DNA of 64,000 nucleotides from positions 29,803-93,802 of the forward strand of contig JAKSZP010005618.1 in assembly GCA_022478985.1 (NCBI GenBank), given 5' to 3'. This DNA is from Massospora cicadina (lineage: Eukaryota; Entomophthoromycota; Entomophthoromycetes; Entomophthorales; Entomophthoraceae). Below are positions 21,397 through 32,089 of this stretch, one piece after another. The notes below the pieces were generated by a model that was not told where the DNA came from, did no database searches, and saw only the letters and a list, made by a program, of their open reading frames with translations. Within the stretch, counting starts at the first letter, position 1, and each line of letters starts with the position of its first letter. Made by a program: the position numbers and the translations under genes.

Positions 21397-21990
21397 TCAA
21401 GTCATATTTGAAGTTCGAGGGGGCTTGGATGCCAGTGACATATCGAAGATGGCCTTGTATGGGGCTAGGAAGGAGGGAAAGTCCGGAGGGAGGTCGACTA
21501 GGGTGGGGTCTGGTGAGGAGATGGATCTGAGAGATGTGCCCTGAGGAATGGTCTTTAGCAAGGGAAACTCACCATTCAACTTAAGATTTGTGAACAACAA
21601 GGAGTTGGATGCAAGATTGATGTGAACTTGTTGGCAGCGCCACCAGCCCACCCCCAAGATTACAGGGAAGAGCAAGTCCTGTACAACTGATAAGTGATTG
21701 GTGAATCCAAAGTCATGAACTGAGGAGAGCAATGGATGTCAGAGGCGGTAGGACAGCATGGACTCTGACAAGGCGCCCAGGATGGATGAAGCTTCCTCCA
21801 TCATTAGATCCAGGGACTGTGCCACACCAAGGTCAATAAAGTTACCCGCCACTCCAGTGTTGAGGAGGGCTTGCACTGTGATTTCCCCTGACACAGAGGG
21901 AAAGGAAATGGGGAACATGAAGTACGCTTGGTCCTCTTTATTAAGGTGATCCAGAGAAAAGGCAGCCAAGGAGGGGGCATGGCCCAACAT
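21397..21990 (-). pseudogene. G2 aspartic protease and protease-RT linker
   Basis: VQALLNTGVAGNFIDLGVAQ (about 21880-21820) corresponds to the retropepsin motif (normally D-S/T-G-A); here the catalytic Asp reads Asn, probably a single G/A change. It continues to VILGVGWW (about 21660) and a linker (SFLAPYKAIFDMS near 21455) leading to RT. The protease would cleave Gag-Pol. Confidence 0.85.
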
Positions 21991-22039
21991 CAGGTAGACT
22001 GGCCTGGGGGTGCAGGGGTGGGGTACAAATGATGTGTGG

Positions 22040-22900
22040 TCTCTAATACTTCTTTGTCCTAAATGGGTAGTCGAGGGTTAATGCGTACACCCGCTCCACT
22101 CTCTTCAGGGGGAGGAGGGGTCACCTGGGGTGACTATTCACCACACTGAGCAGACTCTAAACACTGGGGGCCCAATGATCCAGCCGCCTGATCTGGGCTG
22201 GGGGCAGGTGGTACTTTAGGCAGGGGTTCCCCAGGGGGGAGATACCCATGGCGGCCACCTAGGGGGAGCAAAGGGCAGCCAGGCCAGGAGGGCGCTTTCC
22301 TTGGCCACGACCACTGGCAGGGGAAGGTGTGGTATGAGGTACCTTGGGCTGGTTATGGGATATGTGGGAGTATGCTTAGGCATGGCCCCAATTGCATGCG
22401 CCACAGAGAATGCAACCTCTAAGGATCTAGGGAGAGGCCTCAAGTTGTGTAGGCTGCCGCGGTGGGGTCCAGCGCAACGCGGAAAGTGGAGATAGTGATC
22501 TCAACAGGGATGGTAACCATTGGAGCCAGGACTGCTAAGGCCTCGTCAGGGAGGGTAGGTCCATGGCTGTCTGTCCCAAGGTAAACAGACGGAGGAGGAG
22601 CGCCAGTCTTGACTCAGGGGCCTGGACCGCCGAGGTGACCAACTCCAACAGGGGGTGTTGCCTGACTTGGCAGCAGAGTGGAGCACTCCACTGACCCAAT
22701 GACGGGCGTCCCATTCAGGGCTTCAAGGAGAGCCACACTCTGCTGTGCATCAGAGGGAAGCGGGGATTTCCCACCATCAACAGTGAAGCACACCTGAAGC
22801 TCCGCCAGGACGCCCAGGATTTGATTAGCCACCTCATCAGAAGGGAAAGAAGGAACCCCTAACCCTATAACGTTAACTGATGGAGTGGCACTCGCCATTG
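22040..22900 (-). pseudogene. G2 gag
   Basis: The start is probably ATG 22898 (MASATPSVNVIG), about 190 bases inside the 5' LTR. The motif VANQILGVLAELQVCFTVDGG is shared with element D's gag (about 57900). Near 22420-22380 a C-X2-C...G-H pattern (CILCGACNWGH) may be the remains of a zinc knuckle. The frame breaks at 22614 and the rest is only tentatively gag. Confidence 0.6.
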
Positions 22901-23085
22901 GAGCTCGGTGGGATGGGGACCAATTATCAGAGCCTGGCGGCAGGCCTGGATAGAAGAGGCCACCTACCAGAAGGAGAAGGCCAGGTCACAGAGGGAGAGT
23001 ACGTTCAGAGTGAGGTCTTAGGCCAACATTTCGCCCATGCCAGTGGGGAGGGCAGAGAAGTATGAGATTAGTGGTTGGTTCATTA

Positions 23086-24741
23086 TATCATGGATTTAGC
23101 TAACAAGAACTAGACTGGGCTCCCAGTCAGGGTGCGCGAGCACCCATTGGAGGACCCAGAATGCCAAAGGCATAGCGGTCCAAGTGACTAATAAAAATGG
23201 GGTTCTATGGGAGATGTGAGGATAATAAAAGTTCAGTAACATACCAAAGGCCCCCAAGACAAACCAGATGGTTGCTTTGGGGGCAACTACAAATCTTGTG
23301 ATGGCAACCATGAGTCTTGCAGGGGCAACCATCAAGGGCGGGAGAGGCAGGGAGGATGACGACTCCTCTAGGGTTCATGGTTACTGGCCTTCAGATTCAG
23401 ATAGGGGGCTTGCGCACCAGAGAGGGGCTTCACAGAGGCCACTAAGTGGTTAGGAGTGTGAGCAGAGGCTTTAGTAGGTCCCATGAGAGGGGTTGAGACT
23501 GAGCTTCCCCTGGAGGGGGTGCTCCTGGTCTTACTGGCAGGCCAAGCCAGCGGCGGCTGAGGCAGCTATGGAAGCCAAGTTTATGACCAGCGGGGGGTCT
23601 CTCGTGTGCTGCTCTAGCCAGGTACCAGTTTTGCAGGACTCGGCAACCAAAAGGATGGAAGGGTCTCCATTAAATGGATGCGCAAAAATGAATGAAACAG
23701 CGGTGTCGTTGTTGGGGATGAGGTGGATTATTGCGTTCATTTTCTGCTGCCGTGTGGCTGGATTGAGCAACTGGATAAACCAATCAGTGAACATTGGCAG
23801 GAGGCTTGAGTGCCAGCACAATTTGTTGGATCAATTGGCAGAACTTTTGTAAAATTAATATGGTAGATGGAGGCTGCGGAAAGATAATCTGAGAATTCAG
23901 ATTTTTATTAAGCGAAAAGAAAGAGAATGAACTGACAATTACCCCTGGCTGGGGCAGTTTCCTTAAGAACTGGGCTGAATGGATGGTGGAGGTATTGAGG
24001 TATTGGTCATTTGGAAGTTGGCAAATGGGGAATGGTTGGCTGTCTCAAAGGGGGTGGAATGCTGCTCCAGATATTGGCAAAAGTTGAGAAAACTTTTGCA
24101 AATTTTCTCAGATCCTGGGGCCAGACCAAGTTTATACCGCCAATCTGGGTTCTGGTGACCCAAGTTGGCCTGTTCGCATGGTCTGGGTGTTCTGGATTTG
24201 TCCCAGGAGGCAGGGGTCCTTGGATCAGATTATTTGCAACTAAAGCCAATCCCTTTATTAGAATACTCGTCCATCTGAAATCCCTGGATCCATTTTGGAG
24301 CATTGGGGCAGATGGTCCGAGTCATTCAGGCCCTGGTTTGAAATCTGAGCCATATCCCAATCTGATTTCCAATGCAGGCCGGCACATACTGGCTCCCCTC
24401 AGTCCAGAATTTGCAGGCCGGGCTCCAATGTTGGGAATTGCCATTTTCCCAAAGTTCTGATATGGTTTGTCTGGGAAGTGGGTGGTCCCAGGGGCCTCTC
24501 CATGCCCCCTGGTGTGCGCAATCTCCCTGCAGATCCTTCTATCAAACTTATCAGGGTTGAGGAGAGGGGAAGAAATGGGATTGGGTATCTTTGGGGGGAA
24601 GGCATTCACCCAGCGCTCATCTATCACATGGTTAGGTCTTCTAGCTGTGATAAGGGGTCCACTGGAGCCTTGAGGCCCTTTTTTGTCTGGATGGAGTGCT
24701 GATCCCTATCCAGTTGCAAGGGCTGGTCCCCAGGACTTATA
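23086..24741 (-). repeat. G2 5' LTR (1656 bp)
   Basis: Aligns with 16853-18480; the two copies share blocks such as CCAGGAGGCAGGGGTCCTTG (about 17941 and 24203). Differences between copies are frequent, so the insertion is old. The outer end reads TATAAG where the other copy has TGTAAG. Confidence 0.92.
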
Positions 24742-24746
24742 GTATT

Positions 24747-25224
24747 GAGCTTATTTTAAGGTAAGCTGTTTATTAGTTTTGCTTATTTTTTACTATCTAG
24801 AGCTATTAATTATTAAAACTATTACAAGTTTGTTTTCAGTATGTTTATCTGTGAACTGATTAGTTTATCATCCTTTCAAGGTAAGTTTTTTGATAATTGT
24901 ACTTATTATTCACTAGATGTTTGTTTCCAGCATGATCATCTGCAATCATCTGAAATGATTGCAACATTCTTTTAACGCGAGTTTTTTTATATGAAATATT
25001 TTTTGTATTTTTATTGATTTTGATCTCAGCATAAACTTTTCAGAATTGTCTATAAACTAACATCATCAGGTTAAGTTTTTAATATATATTTTTACTCTAA
25101 TATAAAATAGTAATTGTGTTGATTTTGATTTTCCCATAAGCTGTTACCATCCTAAATGTTTGCTACTATCATTTCAAAATAAGATTTGTTTTTTAATTGA
25201 CCAACTATTATATAAATTATGTTT
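24747..25224 (+). repeat. Type II array in M3
   Basis: Repeats the family seen at 4495-5180: TTTTCAG or TTTCCAG or GATCTCAG acceptor-like borders, 40-48-base blocks ending TTCAAG or CATCAG, then GTAAG or a decayed form. Clear blocks lie at about 24840-24880, 24930-24975 and 25031-25071. It resumes M3 directly after G2. Confidence 0.75.
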
Positions 25225-25306
25225 TAAATTTTGAATTTTTAATTTATTTCGAGGAAGGCTGACCATGGGATGGACACTTCCAAATTTGACTTGAAAGAAA
25301 CAAAAC

Positions 25307-26240
25307 TTAGTACCAGGGAAGGCACCCCAGAGAAGCGATGCTATCTCTTATTGCCAGCGGGAACGCCACTATGGGGAGGGGGAGGGAGCGTGTGAAGGGG
25401 CCGTAACCACAATTGAAAATGTGTGGAGTAAAGGGTCTGATTTGATGAACCAAACTTGGAACCAGGAGGAGACCAGCTGTCAGTGACGCGGTGGGAGGTA
25501 TCCAAATATCCACGCCTGAAAGTGGTCCACCAAATGAGACTGGAATCTGTGGACAGCTTCTGGGAGGGTGGGGGTGGAGCCTGCGATGGCATCCAAGACA
25601 ATCGTGTGGATAGTCCACATGGCGATTTCAACCACCAGAGCATGGAGGGAGGGTGGTAGGGGAGAGGCCATTGATAAAGCAAACATATCTCTTGACAGAA
25701 TGAAGGGATATGTTTGATCCTGGCCGAGCAGACGTTGAACTTCGCGCCATATCACTTTAGAGGTAGGACAGTTCTCCAGGCGGTGGAACAGCGTTCCATA
25801 CTGGCCACACATGACGCAGGATGAGTGTAAAGTGTTAGAGCGCTCACCGTATGGTACACCCACCTCAGGCAACACCACACATGGGATCGGATTTGAGGCT
25901 GCAACAAAGGATGTTGTGCATATTTCCAAATAACCTTCTGAGTCTCAATGGAGTAAGGGATGTCCATCATGTCCAGGTAGTCCACCCAGGATAGGACATG
26001 GAGTCGAGTGGGGAGCACGCCATCTTGGATGGGTAGCCCCTGTACCTCTTGTGTGAGCTGAGGAGAGGGGTGGCCTCTCTGGGATGTGTGTCTGCTAATA
26101 TGAATTCTCCACTCAGTGCTCCGCATGGAGAGGAGGATTCGTTTGTAGTGGGTTTTAGTCCCGTGAGGACCTGTGGCCGATGGGTGAGAAGCCAGATATC
26201 TCATCAAGGAGTGAATGTCCAATGGATTGTTAATGCCCAA
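25307..26240 (-). pseudogene. L1b ORF2 C-terminal region (zf-RVT-like)
   Basis: Two long overlapping-frame segments (26240-25752 and 25929-25480). At about 25825-25780 the finger reads C-V-M-C-G-Q-Y-G-T-L-F-H-R-L-E-N-C-P, a C-X2-C-X7-H-X4-C arrangement typical of zf-RVT fingers behind LINE RTs. MRYLASHPSATGPHGTKTHYKRILLSMRS (about 26200-26110) has a counterpart in L1a. MWTIHTIVLDAI near 25615 matches 12575 in L1a. Confidence 0.85.
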
Positions 26241-26351
26241 TGCGCGGGAGAAGTTGGAGTGGGCCGCGCAGGACCAGTGTTGGGAGGGGAGTGTAGGGGC
26301 GGTGAGGCCTCAATCCAGGTGCCCAGGATCTTGGCAGCATGGGCTTTGAAG

Positions 26352-28070
26352 TCAAGCAGGCCGATGCCACCATGACGATGAGGGCCAAAAATGACCTCTA
26401 GCCATACTGGTGGTGGGCGGCCTGACCAAAGCCATCCTTGCAGAAAGGCATACAAGGATCTGAAAAAGCTTGGAGAAGGGGATGGCGTGGGCTCCAAAGC
26501 AGACTTTGGAGAGGAGCATAGAGTTGGCTAAAACGACCCTACCAGTAAGGGAAGTAGGGTGGGCTCTGAGGGAGGCGATGCGCTTCATCATGTTGTCTAG
26601 AATACGACCTTCCATTACTGCTGATGTGTACCCGCCTGCCTCCACCCACACGCCCAGATGGCGGACTGGCCCTATGGTAGGGCGTGGCATTAAGGGGAGC
26701 ACAAGTGGGGCGGTGTGGGGTGAGCAGGGAAGGCGAGCACATGTGCGAGCAGATGGGCTGGGCTGGGCATTGGTCGCTGGGGCCCAGCAGGTTTGATACT
26801 GACCAAGGGGGATGATTTCAGTTTTGGAAGCGTTCAGTGCAGCATTACTTACCCGGGAATACTCCTGAATGAGAGCTTTAAGTGCACATGCGTCTTTATT
26901 ATTAGACACCCCAACCACACAGTTGTCTGCGAACGCCATCATCTTGACTGGGGCTTGGCCTGGTACATGGACCCCAGTGAGTTAAACATTCACATTTCGA
27001 AGTAGTGGGTCAAGGCTGAAGTTGTATAAGAGTGGGCTAAGGGGGTCCCCTTGTCGTAAGCCCCTTTGAGGGCGGACTACTTCCGTTAGGAAGCCAGGGC
27101 CATGCACTGCCATTGTTGCAGATTCCGTGAGCAGCAATACCCAGTTGATGAAGCGAGGGGTAAGCGGAATTGATGGAGGCAGGCCCTGAGGTATTCCCAG
27201 TTTACTCTATCATAGGCCTTCTGTTGGTCCAAGAAAACAAGTGCCCCAGAGGCTGTGAACTGGCATGCATTAGCCACAGAGTGCACGTTGTCCTAAAACG
27301 ACATTCTGGGTATGAAACCAAATTGTTCTGAGGAGATGGTGGCAGATGCTACAATCCCTAAACGGTTACCATGATTTTAGTTAAAATTTTTGTATCCATG
27401 TTAGTTAAAGAAATGGGGCGCCAGTTGGCTAAGTCTAGATTGTCCCCTTTCTTGAAGAGTGTGACAGTGAAGGCCTCTTGTCCTCCTAGTAGGAGGCGCT
27501 TTTCCAGAAGGCTCTGGTAAAGTGAGGCAAGCAGAAGGGGGGGTATATATTTGAAGTACTCTTTATAGATTTATATGGAATGCCATCTGGGCCTGGGCAT
27601 TTACGATTTGGTGCACCGCGGATCGCTTTCCATAGTTCATTCGGAGTAATCAAATTCATTATTTCTGGGTATTGGGAAACGGTGAAGATGTGGGTTTGGT
27701 CAAATAATTCCGCCACTTTGGCTGGCTGAATTGGATCAGATCGGTATAACTTGGAGTAATACTTTTGTATTTTGATTGCCACTTCGTCTGGTGTATCTGC
27801 AACGGAATCATCTGATCTTTGCACCTGTGTGCAGGCCACAATCTGGCGTGGTGCAAATTTTTTTAAAAATATATGTGGTGCACTTGTCACCCTCTGTAAT
27901 GCATTTGGCCCTGTACTGAACAAAAGCCTGATGTTTGTGTTGCCTTTTGAACGCGTTGAGGTGGGCGGCTGCTTCCGCCCACTTCTGGCCCCATGCAGGG
28001 CTGTAACCTGTAGCTGGGATGTTGGACTCCAGGTGTGCCAACTCTGCTGAGCGCGCAAAATGATGGCCAA
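26352..28070 (-). pseudogene. L1b ORF2 reverse transcriptase
   Basis: Long open pieces at 28070-27486 and 26942-26352. Motifs in order: KCPGPDGIPYKSIK (about 27600-27560), LVFLDQQKAYDRVNW (about 27240-27195, first catalytic Asp kept) and FADNCVVGVSNN (about 26935-26900), where the second Asp of the YXDD box is Asn. Then NASKTEIIPLG (about 26830) and the thumb block GRVVLANSMLLSKV (about 26545-26505). Near 27055 RKGLRQGDP-like sequence precedes the catalytic box. Probably inactive because of the Asp change and frame breaks between 27480 and 26950. Confidence 0.92.
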
Positions 28071-28089
28071 TGTGGCTCATGAGCATCAG

Positions 28090-28995
28090 GAGGAGAGGTG
28101 GCGAGAGTGGCGGATGGTATCCTCTTTGAAGGCTGACCATGTGGAGATGGGGTCCGCGCAAAATGGTGTAACAAACTCTTTTGCCAAATTTGCTGATTCC
28201 ACCCAAGTGGAAAATCCTGGCGACACAAGTTTGGGAGGGCGGAGTTTGCACCAATGTGGGGCCTTAGCCACTGTGAAAGGTAGGTGGTAGGTTATTGAGA
28301 CCAGCTGGTGGTCGGAGAATTCAATTTCTGTTGTTTGAAAGTGGGAAATGTAAGGTTGGAATTTCGCCAGTGTAAGGATAAGGTTGATGCGGGTCATAAC
28401 CTTAATTGGCCATTGTGGACGTGGGGGCGCATCATGTTTTTGAGCAGCGGGGCTTACCGCAGCAGCACATCCATTAACCCAAAGGTGGCCTTTGGAACGC
28501 GAAGTTCTACGTGACCCTGGGGGCATGGGGGGAGGAAGGCCAATGGTCTGTGGGTGTGTTTAGCCAACAGTTTATGTTGCTGACTATGAAAGGGTCTGGG
28601 GGTAATGGGAGGGATTTGACCAACAAGAAAAATTCCTGACGCTCTCATGCACAGATTGGGGCATAGATGTTGATGATAGAATGTGCCACGTCAGCCCACA
28701 AGAAAGTGAAAATGAAGACTCAGCTACTGAGGAAGGATTTTGTTGATAAAAATAGGAAAAAAATTGTTTTCTGTACTAGCACCCCACAGTGCTCTGACCA
28801 AAAGGATAGGGATGAGAGGAGCATGGTTTTCCAAGCATCCTCAGAACCTCGCGGACAGTGGGACTCCTGGATGTCCAGGATATCCATGGGTAAATTTTTT
28901 TGTAAAAAACTCAGTTTCCTAGCCCAGGATGGCGAGGCCTTGAGTCCAGCGATACTCAACGTCCCTAAAGTGAAGGTTTCCCCCATCACAATTTA
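28090..28995 (-). pseudogene. L1b ORF2 endonuclease domain
   Basis: GTLSIAGLKASPSWARKLSFL (about 28965-28905) and DILDIQESHC (about 28890-28860) are the first EN motifs (the catalytic Glu kept). TEIEFSDHQLVSITYH (about 28335-28290) is the terminal SDH box. In between, LAKFQPYISHFQ and others are only partly readable. EN frames change near 28720 and 28526. Confidence 0.85.
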
Positions 28996-29289
28996 GGTGC
29001 GAGGGGGTGGGCACCCAGGCCCACTAGCCTCCTCTAGATCCCCATGGGCCTTCACGGCAGCATGGGTGTTTGCAGCAATGCTATTGGTAGTTTTGTTGAT
29101 TTTAGCAGAAGGTTTTGCATTGGCTTTTGCCTTCACTTTTTGTTTCCTCAACATCAAATGAATTTTTTGTGGTGCGGATGAGTTCAGTGCACCAACAATT
29201 GGGCCAAAAAAAATTTTCAGGTAGGTTGGACCCCAGGTCGGTTTCAACCATAGCTTGGTTACAAAGATTGGGTGAGATTGAGTCACCCA

Positions 29290-30257
29290 TCAGATCCTCA
29301 GATTGAGTGGCCTGCTTGGCATGGGCTTCCCAATCTGATTGGTTAATGTTTTCCTGAGTTGCTTCGACTGCAAAGGTTTCGATGTCCTCCTGGCGTTGGG
29401 AGTGTGGGATAGCAGTGGTGACTTTGGCCGCTTCCTTAGCCGCGGCCCTGCGGGCCTACTTGGCCTTCTTCCTCTCTTGCGGGAAAATAGGTTTTTCAGT
29501 AGGTAGCAGCCTTGTTCTCCCCACGGGAAAGCCTCTTTGGTGCTTGTGGTTGGTTTTTGCGCCTCTCCGCTGGCCATGGCCGCTGAAGGGTGCTCTTGGA
29601 ATGTGATGCCCTTCTTGGTGGGGCATGCATGTGCCTTATGGCCAAACACGTCACAGTGGGTGCAGATGGGGGGTGCACTGTCCACGGTTACCTGGAAAGG
29701 GTGGGTGGTATGCCCTTCAATAATGATATATGTGGAGTGCGGGATCTGGGTTAGGTCCTTTGCAATCTCATTGGTTGGGGTCAGAACTGCAATGGCTTTG
29801 CCGGTGCACAGGTGTGGCATCAGCATAAAGCGTTGCATCTTGAAAAGATTGTATTTCGCCATATATGGTGAGACCATCTTTCAGGTGCTGCTCCAAGATG
29901 GCATGTTTTACCGTAGTAGGCAAAAAGTCAAATGTGAGGAGAATTTGGTTGGATTTTGTCCATCTGGTGCATTTGGTTTTGACAACCCATTGCCTTTTGG
30001 TGAGGTTGATCACTACACACACCGCAGCAGCTTTGTCTGCTGCCTCCTTGTTTTCAAAACCGAGGTCCAGCCAACCGCATGACATGGAGTGAGGTGCAAT
30101 GTACACCGCGGTCAGGAAAAAAGCGTTCACATTCCCACAAAATTTTTCCCATAAAGCTGTTTTTTGGATGTCCAGAAACACACGGACTCTGTATTCCACC
30201 AACAAGAGTGGTTGGGAGTGTGGTGTGTTGATGTACTGGTAGCATCGCACTTGCCAA
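29290..30257 (-). pseudogene. L1b ORF1: gag-like protein with CCHC knuckle
   Basis: Two overlapping open pieces, 30250-29768 and 29877-29290, probably one protein of about 320 residues with one frameshift near 29820. The first holds SCGWLDLGFENKEAADKAAAV (about 30075-30015) and FDFLPTTVKHAILEQHL (about 29930-29880). The second holds the knuckle CTHCDVFGHKAHAC (about 29665-29625) after a PPI lead, then a Lys/Arg-rich C-terminus. Its fold block aligns with those in L1a, L1c and L1d. The start is 30257 or 30250, both ATG. Confidence 0.85.
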
Positions 30258-30511
30258 GTAAGGATTTCTAGGTAAATAGTGATGTTAGTTTTTTATTCTT
30301 TTCTATTCCACCAGTTTCTCCGGGGCGTTTTTGAACGTTTGAGGCCGCAGCCTACCACCTGTCCTCTTACCTTACTTGCCCAACTGCTCCCTGACATGGG
30401 CGCAGACTAATCTCCTCTGTGAGATTATCAAACTAGAATCAGACTTGAATTGGATAAGTTGCCAAAGTGATTGCAACGAGAGAGAAAAGTTTATATATAT
30501 AAACTATGTTT

Positions 30512-30840
30512 ATGTTATTTTGAGCAGTGATAAATTTGTGGCATCTTAAATTATGCTTAGTGTTCTTCAAGTTTTAAAATAAACAACTTAATCATTATCT
30601 ATAATTATAAATGTTTTGAAAATATTGCCTTTATTCTTTTATGACTATGTTAAAGTGCTTGCTCTTTTAATGGTTGGCTTATCCTGATATCTATTTAATT
30701 AATTTCTACTATACCTTGCATAAAACAAATAACCTTGCCTAATTAAATTTTAATCTGAACTAAAGCACTTTCACTTATTGATAATACTCCGTTTGCTTTA
30801 GTTTGTGAGCTTGATTAAATTATAGAGCTTATATTTATGG
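30512..30840. other. AT-rich segment of M3 after L1b
   Basis: No gene or RNA that I can recognise. It is the counterpart of about 5181-5574 in M1. Confidence 0.5.
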
Positions 30841-31370
30841 AATTTTACTATTTTCTCAACCACAAGGGCAAAAGCAAAGCTGTTAGTCCAAGTGCTACAT
30901 ATGATAAGCCTTATGGTATTATACCATAGTATACCATATATTCATATATATTTGAACCTTAGAATGTTGCTCTGGCTTATAATATTACAGGAAACAGGAA
31001 TCTCACAGGTCATAAGGGTGACAACAAATCTGTTATTCTGAGTGGCACAAATGATGGGTTTTGTGATATTATACCATACTTTTTTGATATTTTTAAAGAT
31101 AGAGAATGCTCAGAGTTATATTTACATAGTGATAAGTTATTCATAGGGCACAAGGCAATAGAAAGCTGTTAGTATGAGTGCCACAAATGATAGGCTTTAA
31201 GGTATTATACCATACTAACATAAGTATTTTGAACCTTAGAGTGCAGGTTTTATTTATAAAATCTACAATAAAAATGTTAGCTCACAGCCCATGATGCAAC
31301 AGCAAAGCTGTTAGTTCAAGTGGCACAAATGATAGTTTTTCAAGGTAAATGGTGCTCAGAGCATATCAGT
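30840..31370 (+). repeat. Type III array in M3 (about 120-bp units)
   Basis: About four to five units with AAAGCTGTTAGTCCAAGTG, CACAAATGATAGGCTTTA and GGTATTATACC (itself a palindrome), then a TTTGAACCTTAGA block. Same family and position as 5575-5999 in M1. Confidence 0.88.
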
Positions 31371-31459
31371 GGCACAGATATCAGAAAGAGGTCACCAGCG
31401 TAGCTGGTGGCCTAATGGAGGTTGTGCCAATGAGATCTCGTTTCAACACCTGCACTGGC
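31371..31459. repeat. M3 tail with hairpin and start of a fourth head
   Basis: Outer arms GGCACA (31371) and TTGTGCC (31422-31428) enclose a perfect inner hairpin CACCAGC-GTA-GCTGGTG (31393-31409). The tail TTTCAACACCTGCACTGG precedes GCCAAAAGTAAAATT (31460), which resembles the first bases of the module head, after which similarity stops. Confidence 0.75.
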
Positions 31460-31996
31460 GCCAAAAGTAAAATTGACTGGTCAGATTACGTTGAACACAT
31501 GACAAACTATGGGGAAACCAGCGGAAGGTAATCACCCAACAATCACCAAGTCCTTTAAAGCACCTACTTGGGGACCCGCCCTTTATAGGCGTGGCAGAGG
31601 TCCTCCAAGGTGAAAATAGTTTCCCAAGAGTAATTGATTGATATACGTCAAAACCTTACTGCATGGTTACATTCTGCTTTAAAACCCCACTTGCCCTTTC
31701 CTAAAAAGAAAATCACATTTCCCTCAATCTGATAGGAGAGTTTATAATATTTCCCAATCACAGAATGTGTCAAAGCTTTCCAAAACTATCCTTAAAAACT
31801 ACTTAACCCTCAAAAATCAGTTTAAATATGGATCAGGTGGGTATTGAGGGGATTTTTTTTTCAGATACCCTGCACTGCTAATAAAAATGGTAAGAAAACC
31901 CAAGCTTTTTAGTGTATTTGTATTAAATTTATTATTATCTTTTGTGAGATCCAGCAGCATAAGCACCTTCAAGCACCCTTAAGCTGGATTCCTACA
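31456..31996 (-). repeat. Possible 3' LTR of gypsy B
   Basis: On the - strand a TGTAGGAATCCAGC start (31996) resembles element A's LTR start TGTTAGGAATTTTGCC, and the segment ends ...GGCGCCA at 31456. It lies just beyond B's integrase end. I cannot align it convincingly with the sequence at 48189, so this is tentative. No gene is seen in it. Confidence 0.35.
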
Positions 31997-32089
31997 GTGC
32001 CTTCAGGATAGGGTTCTGTTTGTGCTGGTTCAAGATTCAATTAATAAAGGCTCAATCTCAGAGAAGGGATTTTGACTTGCTCGTCATTT

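Larger units (their letters stand above)
16853..24741 (-). mobile_element. G2: full-length Ty3/gypsy element inserted in M3
   Basis: A complete - strand LTR retrotransposon of 7889 bp. It has LTRs at 16853-18480 and 23086-24741, and an internal 4605 bp reading gag, protease, RT, RNase H, integrase from high to low coordinates. The 5-bp flanks GCATT (16848-16852) and GTATT (24742-24746) differ by one C/T change and are the target duplication. The LTR termini are TG...CA on the - strand, with the outer end of the right copy decayed from TG to TA. Several frames are broken. Gag similarity pairs it with element D. Confidence 0.93.
25225..30497 (-). mobile_element. L1b: full-length LINE inserted in M3
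   Basis: A - strand LINE of 5273 bp: 5' leader (30497-30258), ORF1 (30257 to about 29290), endonuclease (about 28990-28090), RT (about 28070-26350), C-terminal finger region (26240-25307) and a 3' tail with AATAAA near 25245. It is flanked by a 16-bp target duplication TATATAAAYTATGTTT (about 25209-25224 and 30496-30511) differing by one C/T change. Long stretches remain open, so it is younger than L1a. Confidence 0.92.
13458..31459. repeat. Module M3, split by three insertions
   Basis: It begins with the head at 13458 (GCTAGGAAGTGAGATTTGCG ... AAGCTTGGGGTGCTG) and ends with a hairpin-bearing tail at about 31371-31459. In between lie L1d, gypsy G2 and LINE L1b. The remaining pieces (13458-14584, 16498-16852, 24742-25224, 30498-31459) total about 2.9 kb and follow M1 in the same order: AT-rich, type I, type II, AT-rich, type III, tail. 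This shows that M1 and M3 are copies of one unit and that the insertions came later. Confidence 0.8.

Noticed and set aside
29537..30082. 181-codon + strand frame overlapping L1b ORF1
   Set aside because: It is the antisense shadow of the real ORF1, which has a zinc knuckle and homologues on the other strand.
31456..31475. TGGCGCC as a retroviral-type primer site after a module acting as an LTR
   Set aside because: The other module starts do not keep TGGCGCC, and no + strand gag follows 31475.
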